Assembly (NCBI GenBank): GCA_021030905.1
Contig: JAGFMI010000029.1
Coordinates: forward strand, 280,630 to 344,629
Source: Pyrenula massariospora
Taxonomy: Eukaryota > Ascomycota > Eurotiomycetes > Pyrenulales > Pyrenulaceae
Length of the DNA stretch: 64,000 nucleotides
Direction of reading: 5' to 3'
Positions 1 to 11,355 of the stretch are shown piece after piece. The number at the start of each line of letters is the position of its first letter. The first letter of the stretch is position 1. The position numbers and the translations under genes are program-made. Below the pieces are notes generated by a model, which worked only from the letters and a program-made list of their open reading frames with translations, ran no database searches and was not told where the DNA came from.

Positions 1-1275
1 ACCAAAGCAAACCAACCACAGCACAGCATCAGCCCCTTGCATCCCGCTACCAAAGAGCGCGCGCCATCATCGTCTAGGCTTTCTTGCTAATTTGTTTGAT
101 CTATAGACTTCTTAGAGTCGAAGAAAGAGAGAAAAAAAGCAAGCAAGCAATACGACTGATGATACAACACAGTCAGATACATACAGGTGAGTGTCATTGA
201 GACCTCACCACACGGTTGGCAGTCCCATTTGACCTTGGTAGGCTAACCTGCCCCCACACCCCCAGGTTTACCCCCCTTCCTCTGCCGTTTGCTAATGCGC
301 CTATCCAACTGAATCGTGGTTGGGATCCCGAGATTTCCTTGAGCCCAGTCAAGTGCTGTCGCACTGCTCAGCAGTGTCATCATCCAGCGGTGTTCCAGGC
401 GCCAGAACCTTGGTTGGCGGTGACCTGAGTTCACAAAGGGGACGATAAGCCTTCGTCGAGGGGTATTCTTAATTAAGCCGTATGACCCCCTATATCAGTT
501 AAAACCCTTCGCTGGGCTTTCGCCTTAGGGTTACTCCTTTGGACTTTTCTCTACGCTCTTCACGTGGCCAAGGTTGCTCCCTCTTCTTAGGTCAATGTTC
601 TCCTGTCTCGAACCAACTTCAGGTAAGCAACTTTTCGTACGCGGCTCGTGATGGCTTGCGCTGTCTGTGCTCTTATTTCTCTCCTCTATTCACCGATATC
701 CCCTAAGCTGGACTTGAGCCAGCGTCGACCACGCGGCTACACGAGAATCGTACGTTGGAGCACTAACCACCCCCATAATTGTCCGCTCTTGGGATTCTGG
801 CCCGCCATACATTCGTCAGGTGAGTGCGCCCTCAAATAGCGTCTTGCTTTGTGTCGTTTCTTTCCGATTCCGAATCTAAAGCAGTTTCGCGGTCATGCTC
901 ACCAGCAGCTGTTGCGTCGTATTTGCTAGAGCAAATGGACATTTATCCAATCACTTCATCTCTAGAAGGGACAGACGCTGAGTTGTTCTCCATTGAGACT
1001 CCACATAAAAGCATCTCACTCCTCCGACGCGGCATTTCCTAGCCCACTCTCATTGTGTATACAGGCAACGAAGTCGGCTTACCACGAAACTTCTGATTGG
1101 CAAATATTCGGTTGTGATGTCTTTCAAATAACCCACTTCGACACTCTGCCTTCTCCCCTTATTCAGATCACCCAGATGAATTTATCATCTGACGGCGTCT
1201 ATGTCTTTGCTTTTCAATAGTGAACAGGTGATCTTTTGGAGCCAAGTCACAATCTCACATTCCACATAGCTCTGC
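1..1275. other. Gene-free stretch with several splice-donor-like motifs
   Basis: No convincing protein-coding gene is visible; the open frames are short and mostly lack an ATG start. The + strand carries CAG-GTGAGT or CAG-GTAAG-like donor motifs near 187, 623 and 820, and acceptor-like pyrimidine tracts such as the one ending near 1064. This is compatible with the spliced leader or UTR of a transcript entering from the left, or with a spliced non-coding RNA. Nothing proves transcription. Confidence 0.3.
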
Positions 1276-1955
1276 TTATATTTCCAGAAGAGCCGCAATC
1301 ATAGACGCGGTGAGAGCAATAAGCGCTATGCTGGTTCCCAGGAAATCAGCTGGCATCTGTCTGACACTGCTAGAAACTTGCACGTTGGTCGCGGTAGCTA
1401 CTGTCCCTACGCCCTGTGTTGTCGTGCTTGTGTATTCGACACCTCCGCTTTGAATCACGACGACGATCGTCTGGAACCCAGTTGTAGGCGTTGGTGCTGG
1501 TGTTGTGGGCGCAGAGTAGTAAGTCGTTGTCTGCACAAGGCTGGGATACGTGGTCGTTGGGTACACGGTAGTGCTTGGATACCATGTCGAGGTCGGAGAC
1601 CATGTGGTTGTCGGATAGCATGCCTCATTGCATTGCGTCGAGTACACGACGTATGTACTGGTCGGGCTGCAAGGAACGATGCTGGTTACCGTTGTTACGT
1701 AGCCGCCGGCGTACGTCACAGGGTAATACTGCGTGGTCCATGATTGGTAAGGCGCGTACTGGCCGTTATTGCTGTCAAGCTTGGTTAGCCCACTGACCGG
1801 CGAGGGAAGTGGTATGAAAAGGCTCGGGTGTATGGGATAGTAGAGCTTCAACGAGAAAATGCATGAACAAGGAGGAGAACATACTAAGAGCTCTGTTGGC
1901 CTAGGCATTTCGAGGCAAATGTTAGAATTGTAACAGCAATCGTTCTGAGGCCCAT
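1276..1955 (-). CDS. Small Ser/Thr/Tyr-rich secreted protein, probably GPI-anchored
   Basis: I do not recognise a named family. The model has two exons (1955-1885 and 1771-1276) joined by a 113-nt intron with a GTATGT donor, a GCTAAC branch-like element and a GACAG acceptor; it gives 188 residues. Exon 1 encodes a clear signal peptide (MGLRTIAVTILTFASKCLGQ) that a single-frame reading of the locus would miss. The mature part is rich in T, S, Y and P with repeated TTTY/PTTT blocks, as in O-glycosylated fungal wall proteins. It contains about four cysteines around residues 60-80. The C-terminus ends in a hydrophobic segment (LGTSIALIALTASMIAALLEI minus its first residue) with no charged tail, typical of a GPI-attachment signal or one terminal membrane helix. 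Expected location: plasma membrane or wall. The splice sites are inferred from frame and motifs. Confidence 0.65.
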
Positions 1956-2965
1956 CGTTGGCCGAAGCTTTTTGCAAATCTGGTAGCCCAATTTCTCGCT
2001 AGTTCTCGAGCTCGAAAGACCAACACTTGATGCGGGTCCTCTCAAATCTCCGTCTCCTCTGACCTAGTGTGCGGTAGAATGGTAAAAACGTTGTATTGGG
2101 AATCGAGGTCACATTACGTCGGAAAGCTTAGCTATGGCGTCCTACATTCAATACGCTTCGCCTGAGCCAAATGGATAGATATGTCACATCCATAAATCGC
2201 TGAACGAGAGTTCTGGTAAAGTACGACAGCAGAAAACCAAAGGAAATACGACCCATGGAAAAAGAAATACCACGACCGGGAGGGAAGATGAAAGGCAGAT
2301 TTGCAGAAAGAGGAAACAAGCTTCAGCTCAGCTCGCTCCAGTCCAGCCCTCCACCACCACCACTGCTGGAACAATTCCGAACCTGTACGCATTATTTACC
2401 ATATGACCGCCCCCTCCCAATCATCGTAGCTCAAGTCTAAGTTCCGTGCCTTATGCACGCCATGCATCCGGGAAGCCGACATCTGATCCTAGATAGTGGA
2501 AAAGCAGGATTCCGGACCTTGCCCAGCCCCCAAGACCGCCCCCGCTCCCCGCCGCTCTAACTAGGCTGTTTTTCAACCTGTGCCTCTCTTGGCTGAGGGG
2601 CGAAAGGCAAGCTTTCCGTGATATTCGAGAGAGACGATTTCCTATCGCTTTCATTAAGATAGACCGCTGCCATTGAAGACTGAGTGCAGGGTCCGGAGGG
2701 CTGAGCCAGGGAACATCTCCAAGGCCGATAGACACCAAGGGAAAGCTGTGGAGAAGAAACACTTGGAACAAGAGCAGGCAGCCTTTCAAGTTTCTTCATT
2801 CCTTGGGTATCGATCTATGACAGGTACCAGATAAGCATGCAACTTTCTATGATTCTTTCGTTAAACGCCTTCGCTCATGCTAGACACCAATCCAACGTGG
2901 TCGTAAAGATAAGCTCCCATATTGTAAATGCAGTCACACTCAACTCTCAATCTGCTGTGCGCAAA
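1956..2965. other. Intergenic region between two minus-strand genes
   Basis: This interval holds the promoter of the GPI-type gene and the 3' flank of the ABC1-family gene. The short open frames here have non-ATG starts or no recognisable features. I see no repeat or RNA gene. Confidence 0.4.
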
Positions 2966-4781
2966 TCACTCCATCCCCAAGTGCCGTCTCACGCTCAAAT
3001 ACCTCTCGTACCCCCATAACTTACCTTCCACCCTCATGAAGCCCAACCAGGCCCAAAGCAACCTCCCCAGATTGCCCGGCCAAAGTAAACTTCCCCTTTC
3101 CTTCACCACCTCAATCTGCTCCTCCCAGACCGTCCGACTCGCATATTTAGCGAGAATTAAGAACGTCCTCATCGGCCCCTGCCTTGTCTGTAGGCCCTCA
3201 TCGAGGCTTCTGGTCAGATCATTCGTCTTGAGTATCAGCAATATGATCCTCGGCACCCTCCCCAAAAGCTGGACAAGTTGCTGGAGCAATCCCTCCCCAA
3301 ACGCCTCGTTGATAGCCTCCTTTTCTTCTGCGCCCCTCGACGTCGATGCCACGCCGGCCTTTTTGGTCAACACGCGGTAGTCCCTGCCCGTGATCGCGGA
3401 CGCAAAGAGGGGGAACTGCTCGTCTGTGATGCCCGCCACCTCGTATGCGTACTTTCTCATGCCTTTTTCGTTTGCGTCAATGACGGCTAGCCAGAGCTTT
3501 GCGTAGTCTCGTCGTAATTTCTGGGGGATCTCGCGGTACAAGCCGTGGTCGTAGAGGATGACATCGAAGTTGTACGGGTATCGGCGGGAAGGATTATTGC
3601 GGATAGAAATGTTGCCTCCATGTGGATCACAATGGAGCGGCGCATCGGTGCCAAAGATCATTTCATTGAAGATGCGGGCGAGGGTTGCGGAGACTTCGTC
3701 GCGAGAGATAGAGTGCTCGTCGAGGTAGGTAAGGTTGTCAGGGCGAGCGCCAGTCACGAAATCCATGACTAGGATGCGGTTGTGGGCGGATATGACTTGT
3801 TTGTGCTATCAGCAACGGTAGAAGAGAGATAGAAGGTCATCATACCGTCAGGAATGATCAGAGGATAATTTGTGTTTCGTCGAAAATACTCTTGGGCACG
3901 TATTGCGTTCTTCCCTTCCAAAGCAAAGTCGAGCTCTTGAGGAAGCGAAAACTCCATCTCCCGGCTCAGCCATTCCAAATCGTAGTCGGGGAACCATCTC
4001 TTAAGCGTGCTGAATGTGAACCGTGTCAACGCCAAATCTAGGGGAACCCATTCTTCTAACGCCGGGTGCTGAACTTTGACTGCCACTCTCTGTCCCGTAT
4101 CCTTGAGTAAAGCAGTATGAACTTGTGCAAGAGAGGCAGCGCCAATGGGCTCTCGCGAGAAGTCTTGAAAGTCTTCATCTATCCGATGACCAGTATCCCT
4201 AAGATACATTTCTTCGATCGATTCATACGACGAGACAGGGCACTTGTCCTGTAATGGGACAAAAGTCGTAGTCCATTCGAGAGGGAGAAGATAGCCCATG
4301 CTAGACAAATGTTGCCCAAGCTTGATGAATATTGACCCATTTTTCTCAAGCGTAACTAACGTCCGTTCGGCACATCGTTTGTGGCAGGCTTTTAGGATCG
4401 AGTCGTGCTGGTCAAGGTCTTCGGCGGCTCGCTTGAGGGAGGAGCGATAGCTGCAAAACCGTCTTAGTCAATTCGTTCCAAACAATGTCAGTCTTACTCA
4501 TTGATGCATATCACAAGTGTTGTGACAACTCTTGTGGACCGCTCAGTAGCTGAATATCCATGCTTGAGATCTTCCCCAAAAAGTAAGATGCTTGCGCCTA
4601 CGGTCCCTGTCGCGGAAGCGGTCAAAAGAAGGCGTTTCTTTGATCCCCTACTGCTCGAATTAAAGTTTGAAGTCGTGAGATTCCTCAACCAGCGTCGTTG
4701 AGCGATCGGGCTTGGGGGAAGCCAACATGGGTAGCTCGAGCACCAAGCACGCCCAAGGAGGGCGATGGATGGCTGGCGCAT
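2966..4781 (-). CDS. ABC1/UbiB-family atypical kinase, mitochondrial (Mcp2/Cqd2-like)
   Basis: Three exons (4781-4498, 4450-3846, 3795-2966) separated by introns of 47 and 50 nt give 572 residues. The N-terminus is Arg/Ser-rich without acids, like a mitochondrial presequence, and is followed by a short hydrophobic segment near residues 55-72. The ABC1 hallmarks are present in order: the KxGQ motif (IKLGQ, about residue 140), an Ala-rich nucleotide loop (GAASLAQVH, about 200), the lysine in VAVKVQHP (about 217), the ELDF glutamate motif, and the catalytic-type DPHGGN (about 352) followed by YDHG in place of DFG. In yeast the Mcp2/Cqd2 group sits in the inner membrane and affects lipid and coenzyme Q distribution; the match of the segment after KxGQ suggests this subgroup rather than Coq8. 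Orthology is inferred from memory of the family. The next two genes upstream are also mitochondrial. Confidence 0.85.
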
Positions 4782-5400
4782 TCAACGGCGAGGTACTAGA
4801 TTGACATCCTTTGACCTAAATCTGTCTGACGGCCTGTGAAGGAGACATAAGAGCCACTACGGAACTGACTTGAGCCTGTGAGGTTGTAAAATAAATTTTT
4901 GGTCTGGGACGCTGTTAAGCCGAGGCTTTCCCCGATAGGCATAAGGATGTGGGCCGGCGGTCATAAATTAAGGTACATCATTGCATGTGTTGAGGCTCGC
5001 ATTATGGAGAACTACCTGCAGATGTTTTAGGTGTAAGTATCAAAAATTGGCTTCCTTCTGCCGAAAGTCTTCTCGAGTATCCAAATACCAACTCCATTGC
5101 TTCTCAAAGTTTGCGATGGGATCCCATCCAGTAGACTCCCAACGGCCGCTAACACCAAGTTTCTTATAGCACCTTTATGACCGAACGGGTACAAGGCATA
5201 ACAGTCGAGAGGAATGCCAGAAGCTTTTCGAGAACTCTAACCTCGAGCGACTCCACCAAGCAAACATCTCGCGCTCAGAATCTATTCGAATTCTAGGCTG
5301 CCGACAACTCATTAACTGCAGTGACCGGCTACACTCGATGAGATTTAGCCTATAGATCGCTGGCATGCCACGCACGTCCTGTTCTCATACGTTGATCCAG
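4782..5400. other. Intergenic: promoter of ABC1-family gene, 3' flank of carrier gene
   Basis: No coding potential is visible on either strand beyond short unsupported frames. It separates two minus-strand genes transcribed in the same direction. Confidence 0.4.
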
Positions 5401-6682
5401 CTAAATTGGAAAGCTTTCTTTCGGGACCAGCTTCCTCTCACCCTCAGCTTGGAGGCGGTGAACTGTACCTTGAAGCCATTCATAGGAGAGCATTGTAGTC
5501 ATGGCCGCAGGAACGGCCCGAAAGAGATTGGTCCCAATCCCAGCATAAAAAGCTCTCCAGCCTTCCTCTGCAAGAATTGTTTTTGTCGTTCTGATGACGC
5601 CCCGATACCGAGGCTTTGTAGGCATCCCATCCGAAGAGGAAGGTCCAGGTGGTCGACCCCGATCGGATTGTAAAGGATTTCTTCCACGATTTGATACTCC
5701 CTCAGTGAACTCTGGCGCAGATATCTGTTGAGTTTGCATGCGGGTGCGTAGGACCTCGTGAGGATATGTTGCTGTACTCGCGCAGACCTTGCTCAAAAAG
5801 GTTGCTAGTGAAACGCCAACCCAGTGCGAGGATTTTTCGGTATCGGGATGCTCGCCAAAGCCATACCCGGTGAAATTTGTCTTGAAAAACTCATACAAGG
5901 GAAATTGAATAGCGACGTGAGTCAGACCAAGTAGAGCAGGGGCTAGTCCTGAATAAAAAGAGCGTATTCCCTCATTCCGATACATCTTGCGAGCTGCATC
6001 AAACGTAGACGAATAATGCCATGGAGCTCTGAAGCCGTCACTCGCCCCTCGGTTGCTCTGCGACTGTAAGCGAGTTTTGATGACCCATATGGGGTTTGTC
6101 AGGGTCGTTGAACAGGCCCCGGCGGTGAGCGCTGCACAACCGCGGACTAGCCACCAGTTTCCTGAACATGTCAGCTCCATATCCAGCCATAGTTTAAATC
6201 AACGCACCACTCATCTCTTCAAATATGGCCCTGGACCGGTGATAGACTGTTAGATAAACAGCCCAAGTCGGAATGTACCCCAGCAGCATTGGTCCCAAGC
6301 CTCTATAGAGTCCTCGAATGCCATCTTCCCGCCAGATGACTCTTGCGCTTCCGATCATACCATTATAGACGAGATTTGATGGTGCCAATTTCCCCCCTTT
6401 CTGCGTTAAGAAGCCCCCTTGGGCCTGAAGCTTCGTCTTGATCACATCTAATGGGCATGTAACAATTCCCGATGCAACACCGGCCCCAGCGCCACATATG
6501 GGCGGTATCCACGCCTGCGGAATCTGTGTCGAGTGTATCTGTATTCGAGAGACGAGAGATCGATCTGACGGTGAAGGAGGCATGGTGGTAATGTCGTGTA
6601 TAATCGGCGATGGCTCGGTTGGCAAAGCATACTGTTGTTGCGATAAGGACGTAGATGATGGATTGCGTCGCACAAAGGGCAT
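5401..6682 (-). CDS. Mitochondrial carrier, NAD+ transporter type (Yia6/Ndt1-like)
   Basis: Two exons (6682-6208 and 6161-5401) with a 46-nt intron (GTGCGT donor, CAG acceptor) give 411 residues, slightly longer than a typical carrier because of a polar N-terminus and an insertion in the third repeat. The three tandem mitochondrial-carrier repeats each show the signature: PLDVIKTK, NPIWVIKTR and YPHEVLRTR. The second-repeat form with Trp (NPIWVxKTR) and the context GLTHVAIQFPLYE resemble the fungal NAD+ carriers of the Yia6/Yea6 group, which import NAD+ across the inner membrane; a pyrimidine nucleotide carrier is the main alternative. The start is the first in-frame ATG. It lies head-to-head with qcr7, 452 bp apart, so the two may share a promoter. 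A Pro/Ser/Gly-rich insertion of about 35 residues precedes the last pair of helices. Confidence 0.85.
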
Positions 6683-7134
6683 GCTTTTGGACCAAGAGAT
6701 CAGCGAGGCCTCGTTAACGAGGACATGGGGAACATCGAGAGAGCCAATTCATCTGGAGTTATGCCTGTCTCGAACAGCTTCGTTTGCCGGCACCGTCAGT
6801 GTGCGGGGTCGGCGACCCGCGCAGCACGGTGAGATGGTGACGCGGCGTTGAGGCTCTTTAGTCGTAGAGAGCATTAATTGTCCTTCATTTTGGAAACCGA
6901 TAGTAAAGAGTCAGTACGAACTTCTGGAGACTAAAGGCAGGCGGTCAGGAAAAGGATGGTCATCGGCGGTATCGGTGATTGACGTCGGTGGGAGGGGGGA
7001 TTGCGAGGCTCGGCTTGATTGTGCACAACTTCCACATCCCGGGCAGAGCTTTGCAACTTCCACGCTACGCTCCACCGGACGTTTTCTAGACCTTCACGAC
7101 AATACTCTCAGATCTTCTTCAGCTCCTCGCCAAC
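6683..7134. promoter_or_regulatory. Bidirectional promoter region between NAD+ carrier and qcr7
   Basis: This is the 452-bp interval between the divergent start codons of two nuclear genes for mitochondrial proteins. It must contain both promoters and 5' UTRs. No TATA box is obvious; a pyrimidine-rich tract precedes the qcr7 ATG. Confidence 0.5.
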
Positions 7135-7699
7135 ATGCCTCCTCCGAACTTTGCGCCTTATGTTCAATCACGACCTTGGCTGCTGAGATGGTTCGAGCCA
7201 ATTGCCAGATGGTACAGAAACGCAGCTGGGTATCGCCAATTAGGTCTGAGGTCAGTCGACCTGCCTGGAATTGATGACATGTCAAATCTCTCTAAATACC
7301 TGAATTAGATATGATGATCTGATTCCCGAGGAAAGTGACACAGTGCAGCTCGCGCTGAAGCGACTGTCTCCTAAAGACTCATATGATCGCGTTTTCCGCA
7401 TTCGCCGAGCCTTCCAGGTACATGCTGCAAGCACGAGACTTCCGTCCAGCGCGTTAATGCAAGGTCTAGCTCTCACTGTCGCACCAGTTACTACCGCCTG
7501 AGGAATGGACCAAGGAAGAAGAGGTATGTAGCAATCCTGTAATGTGAGACACCGAAATGCTGATCGGAGGTAGGACGTACCATACCTGTCCCCGCTCATG
7601 GATGAGATCGAAGCTGAAAACGCGGAGCGGTCGGACTTGGAGTCAATGGTGATTAAGAAGCGGCAAAAAGAGCAGGAGAAGTCGACTTCGGGTCATTAA
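7135..7699 (+). CDS. qcr7: Cytochrome bc1 complex subunit 7 (ubiquinol-cytochrome c reductase 14-kDa subunit)
   Basis: Four short exons (7135-7250, 7309-7417, 7470-7523, 7574-7699) encode 134 residues, close to the usual length for fungal Qcr7. All three introns are about 50 nt with GT...AG ends, and the exons splice in frame. The protein starts MPPPNFAPYVQSRP, contains RWYRNAAGYRQLGLRYDDL and the downstream block ESDTVQLALKRLSP...YDRVFRIRRAFQ, then SHQLLPPEEWTK and VPYLSP near the C-terminus. These are the conserved segments of the UQCRB/Qcr7 family, a peripheral matrix-side subunit of respiratory complex III. No single exon is long enough to stand out as an open frame. The gene is divergent from the NAD+ carrier and converges on the DNA glycosylase gene, with only 108 bp between their stop codons. 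Confidence 0.93.
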
Positions 7700-7807
7700 T
7701 TTTGTTTGATTGCATAATAGTGCCGTGCTCGCAAGGTCAACTGGCGGTTTGGCTGAAAATGGCTGAATGTATTGTACAGGATTCCGTGCCCTATATACAT
7801 AGATAAA

Positions 7808-8932
7808 TCACTTGCTATTCTGCAGAGCATCAACATCTACGTCCTCCACTCTCCACATATACCACATAAACAGACTGCGGTAAGGGGTAAACTTCTCCGA
7901 GTGCTTGAGCATGTCCTCCTCGCTCATATATTTCCATTTGCCACCGCCTTTAGCCTTCAATTTGGCTACGTCTTTGCCCATGAATGCCGCCATACCTCTT
8001 TGGACTCCTAAGTCACCCGTCGAAAAGATATTCGGCCGTTTTAGTGCAAAACAGGCAAACATTTCGACAGACCATTTACCAAGGCCACGCACGGCGATCA
8101 GCTTTTCCATGACCTGTTCGTCAGACGCCTTGAGTAGCATCTGAGTGGACAACTCTCCAGAGCAAAACTTCTCGGCAAGCCCTTGAATATATTCGGCTTT
8201 GCGCAGTGACAGACCAGCCTCCCTCAAACGAGAGAGATCGGTCTTGACAACCTCGGAAGGTGTGGGAAAGGTGGCAAGTGAAGCATCCTCGCCATCATGG
8301 AAAAGCGCAATGAACTTGTTTTTGATTGACTTTGCGGCAGCTCCAGACACCTGCTGTGCCATAATCCCACTTACCAGGCTTCGAAAGGGGTCAATCTCTT
8401 CTGCAAGGCCATCGGGTGAAAAGATACGACAGTGATGTTTCTCCACAAGCGGCTTTAGTCTTGGCTCGACCTGGATCAGGTGCTCACAGGCTTTCTCTAG
8501 CAAATCTCCTGTAGTAGCAGTAGGTTTAGGTAGTCCAGTCTTGGAAGGAGATACATCTTTTGAATACGTGACTGCCTGAGAACCTCGAGGGGTGATCAAG
8601 GTGGCAGCTCCCCGGTGGGGATCTACAGGTCGATCGAGCGGTGGAGGGGTCCCATCGTCGATATCCCCTGTACTGTAAGGTGCAGATATCACGCCGATGA
8701 AGGAAGGTGTAGGTGTCACTGGGGGAGGTCTGCTGTCTTTCGCGGTGCGCTTGCGTTTGGGAGTACTCGGTACTTTGAATGCGGTTTCTGTGGGCGTCTG
8801 TGCTGTCTTCCGATTTTTCTTTGCGGTTTGTAGGCTTCCTTCATTGGCTTGAGTTTTTCTCTTCGCTGGAGGTGTCTCCACTGCCCCAGCATTCTTGACG
8901 ACGTTATTTCTCAAGGAGCGCCTTAAAGCCAT
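7808..8932 (-). CDS. DNA-3-methyladenine glycosylase (AlkA/Mag1-type HhH-GPD)
   Basis: A single exon gives 374 residues from the ATG at 8932. The open frame extends upstream to 9007, but only with a GTG. The first 130 residues are basic and low in complexity, with Lys/Arg-rich blocks likely to act as nuclear localisation signals. The catalytic domain follows: PFRSLVSGIMAQQVSGAAA is the conserved first helix region of the family, and LIAVRGLGKWSVEMFACFA is the helix-hairpin-helix. GDLGVQRG contains the expected catalytic aspartate. The enzyme excises alkylated bases such as 3-methyladenine, starting base-excision repair in the nucleus. The fungal/yeast Mag1 group is the closest match I recognise. 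Confidence 0.9.
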   Translation of the reverse strand: MALRRSLRNNVVKNAGAVETPPAKRKTQANEGSLQTAKKNRKTAQTPTETAFKVPSTPKRKRTAKDSRPPPVTPTPSFIGVISAPYSTGDIDDGTPPPLDRPVDPHRGAATLITPRGSQAVTYSKDVSPSKTGLPKPTATTGDLLEKACEHLIQVEPRLKPLVEKHHCRIFSPDGLAEEIDPFRSLVSGIMAQQVSGAAAKSIKNKFIALFHDGEDASLATFPTPSEVVKTDLSRLREAGLSLRKAEYIQGLAEKFCSGELSTQMLLKASDEQVMEKLIAVRGLGKWSVEMFACFALKRPNIFSTGDLGVQRGMAAFMGKDVAKLKAKGGGKWKYMSEEDMLKHSEKFTPYRSLFMWYMWRVEDVDVDALQNSK

Positions 8933-11355
8933 GGCTCGTAGAATCCGAGGCGGCAATCGTAGAGTCCAAAGGCGAAGAATGAGTGGGGCCAGAGCTGTAG
9001 GTTCCACTGTCTAGCAATATATCATCGCAGTACAGGTCGATATTCGAACAAAGATTCGTATAGTCAAAAAATTAGGTTGTGGCAGGAAGTGGCTTATGAT
9101 AGCATCCGGACGGGGGTTCGTCCAAGGCTTAAGACGCCAAGGCATCGCGTCACAAGCGCGAAAAAACGTGACTGAACGCGCGGGGAATTCGCTTTGAAGA
9201 CTTTCTTTCAGAATCCTGCCGTGTTGAGACGGGTGTTCGTTTTGTAGAGCGTCCTAGAGCGGTCAATATGATGGCCATGCTGCGTACTCTATACCTTAGG
9301 TAGCTGTTCTTTAGGATCTCTCGATGAGATGCTGGCTTAGCTTAAAGGTCACTCGGGGACAAAGTAGCTAAATCGGAAAATGCATCTATCAGGCTAGATA
9401 CAATTGCGGTAGGTGAAATCCTCCAGACTTACCTCAACGGAATACATCTAGGATCAACGCGCCTGTAGTCCCTATTGTGGCGAAACATGCCATTTGCGCA
9501 CTTTAGGCAGGCGCTAGATCTGGCCATCGAAAGACGACGCACCTCCCCCCTAAGCATGCAGCTACCCGTGGATGGATGTCGATTTTGCATTATAGCGCAT
9601 CCAATAAGATGGAAAGGCACCTCCTTCGTCTTCTTCAGAGGACTTTTTGATTTTGAACGATTCAAGATTGCAACCTTGTAGGTCGAATTGTTTCAGGCAA
9701 GCCGATCTGTATCTTGCCTGCCCAGACGACCTTCCCTTATCAAAATGGACCGTGCCCGAGCTCAGTGTTCCCCTTTTCGAGATGCAAGGAAGGGGAGACG
9801 ACCTGCGGTATTGGTACGGTAACGGTGGAGTGTGTGGCGGAGATCTGGGAGGCGATACCAATGAGGTGGCGGGCCAACGGCTGGATCCTGGCACACCGGT
9901 GATTATATTTTACAGTGCATCGCGATGCAGCGCTTCGAGCCTGCAATAAAAACAGCCAAGCACAGGTCGATATCAAGACTTTGACGCGTAGCAGCGGCGT
10001 ATGAGGTTCGTTCTTGCTTCTCGAATGTCCAAGCATACCAAGGCGTATGCGACACTCTGTGATTCGGGCCAGCATCTGCCCCCACCTTCACGCTTCGGCT
10101 GTCATGTTGCCGCTAGACACAAAAACTTGATCTCCCTTCATGGTGGTTATTAATGGGAATCTTTTGTGGTTCCTTAGCAATTAAGAGAGCGAATATGGCT
10201 GTGATTGCGGCAATCATACGGGCTCCACGACTCAACAGGTCGTTGCTTGTTCGAGGGTGAGGGTAACCGCAGATCGCTGTTTTAGGGTGCTGGCGTGTGG
10301 TGCGGGCGCTGGGCATCCCTGATAGCGACGTTTCGCGTTGATACGTCTTTTGCGCTGCTGGCCTCGGTCCATGCATGGACTCACAGGTCGCAGCGAGGCT
10401 GAGCTACCTGTTCCCGCTGTCCTTAGTGAGGTAATGCTCATTATGTGAATTTTGGGCGCCGAGAGGCGAGCTGGATGGGCCGAGGAATTTGCACAGCTCG
10501 GAGAGCTCGATGGGGGGAGGGTGGGTTCCGGCCGGCTTGTGATATGCAGCTGGGCGGGTGTCTTGGAATGAGTCTCCACCGCGTCTCCCCACTCTGTGTA
10601 GTACGTAGTGCTGGAAAGTCTGGATAAGGCTGGCGGACACGTCGAGGGCCGGTGGTATTTGGCGGTAAGGTCTGGTAATATTAAAAGAGACTGGGTGAAG
10701 GTGGTGGTCGCAGAGACACCTATCACATGGGAGGGCTCGGTCGCTAGTCGCTCCTTTTCCCTCCCAGCAACCAGGGGTCCCCGAGCTTAGGGGCAAAGCT
10801 AAGAGAAGTGCTGCTCCCGCCGGCCGGACCTCCTCCCGCGCCAAAACCTCGCTCAACGCCAGCCTGCCCTTTACCCGCTGCAGAAAACAAAACCGCCAAT
10901 TCCTCGTCTCCTTCCCCCTTCCCTAAAAAAAATCCTTCCACTTCCCACCTCCCACCCTCACTTATTTTCTTTCTCCCATTCTCCAGCCACGTCTCTGCCT
11001 GCCCAGGTCGTGACTTTTCACTTTGGTTGGGAAACCACTACCAGCTTCACTCGCTAGCTGAGGCTCTTTTAATAATTACCAATACCCCCTTCGTTCTGCA
11101 ACCCTTCGCTCTGTCTCCAGAGTTTAATTCATCTTAACACCACCCGCCATCTTCTCAACGGTATCCGATTCCATCAGCAAGATCTTGGTTTCGGACTTGC
11201 TACGAGAGAAGAATCTTAGCCGTGTATTCCAGGTCAGCAACCCAGCCGTGTTGTGTTGACAATCACAACATTCGCGTTCTTCGTCAACCAACTTGCGATC
11301 CCCCATCATCTGACGCGTCTTAGCTTTCACACTGGTTCTTAGTTCAGCCTTCCCA
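8933..11355. other. Long intergenic region upstream of ecm33
   Basis: About 2.4 kb without a supportable gene. Several short open frames at 9.4-10.9 kb on both strands overlap one another, have unusual composition and mostly lack ATG starts. From about 10,870 to 11,010 the + strand is strongly pyrimidine-rich, and 11,050-11,355 probably contains the 5' UTR of the Ecm33 gene. Long promoters and leaders are usual for abundantly expressed fungal wall-protein genes. Confidence 0.4.

Noticed and set aside
8933-9007. N-terminal extension of the DNA glycosylase
   Set aside because: The extended frame begins with GTG; the ATG at 8932 is the first usable start and gives a normal N-terminus.
9429-10856. 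Cluster of overlapping 60-160 codon frames on both strands
   Set aside because: They overlap in conflicting frames, mostly begin at non-ATG codons, have no domain, signal peptide or splice continuity, and lie in the long ecm33 promoter region.
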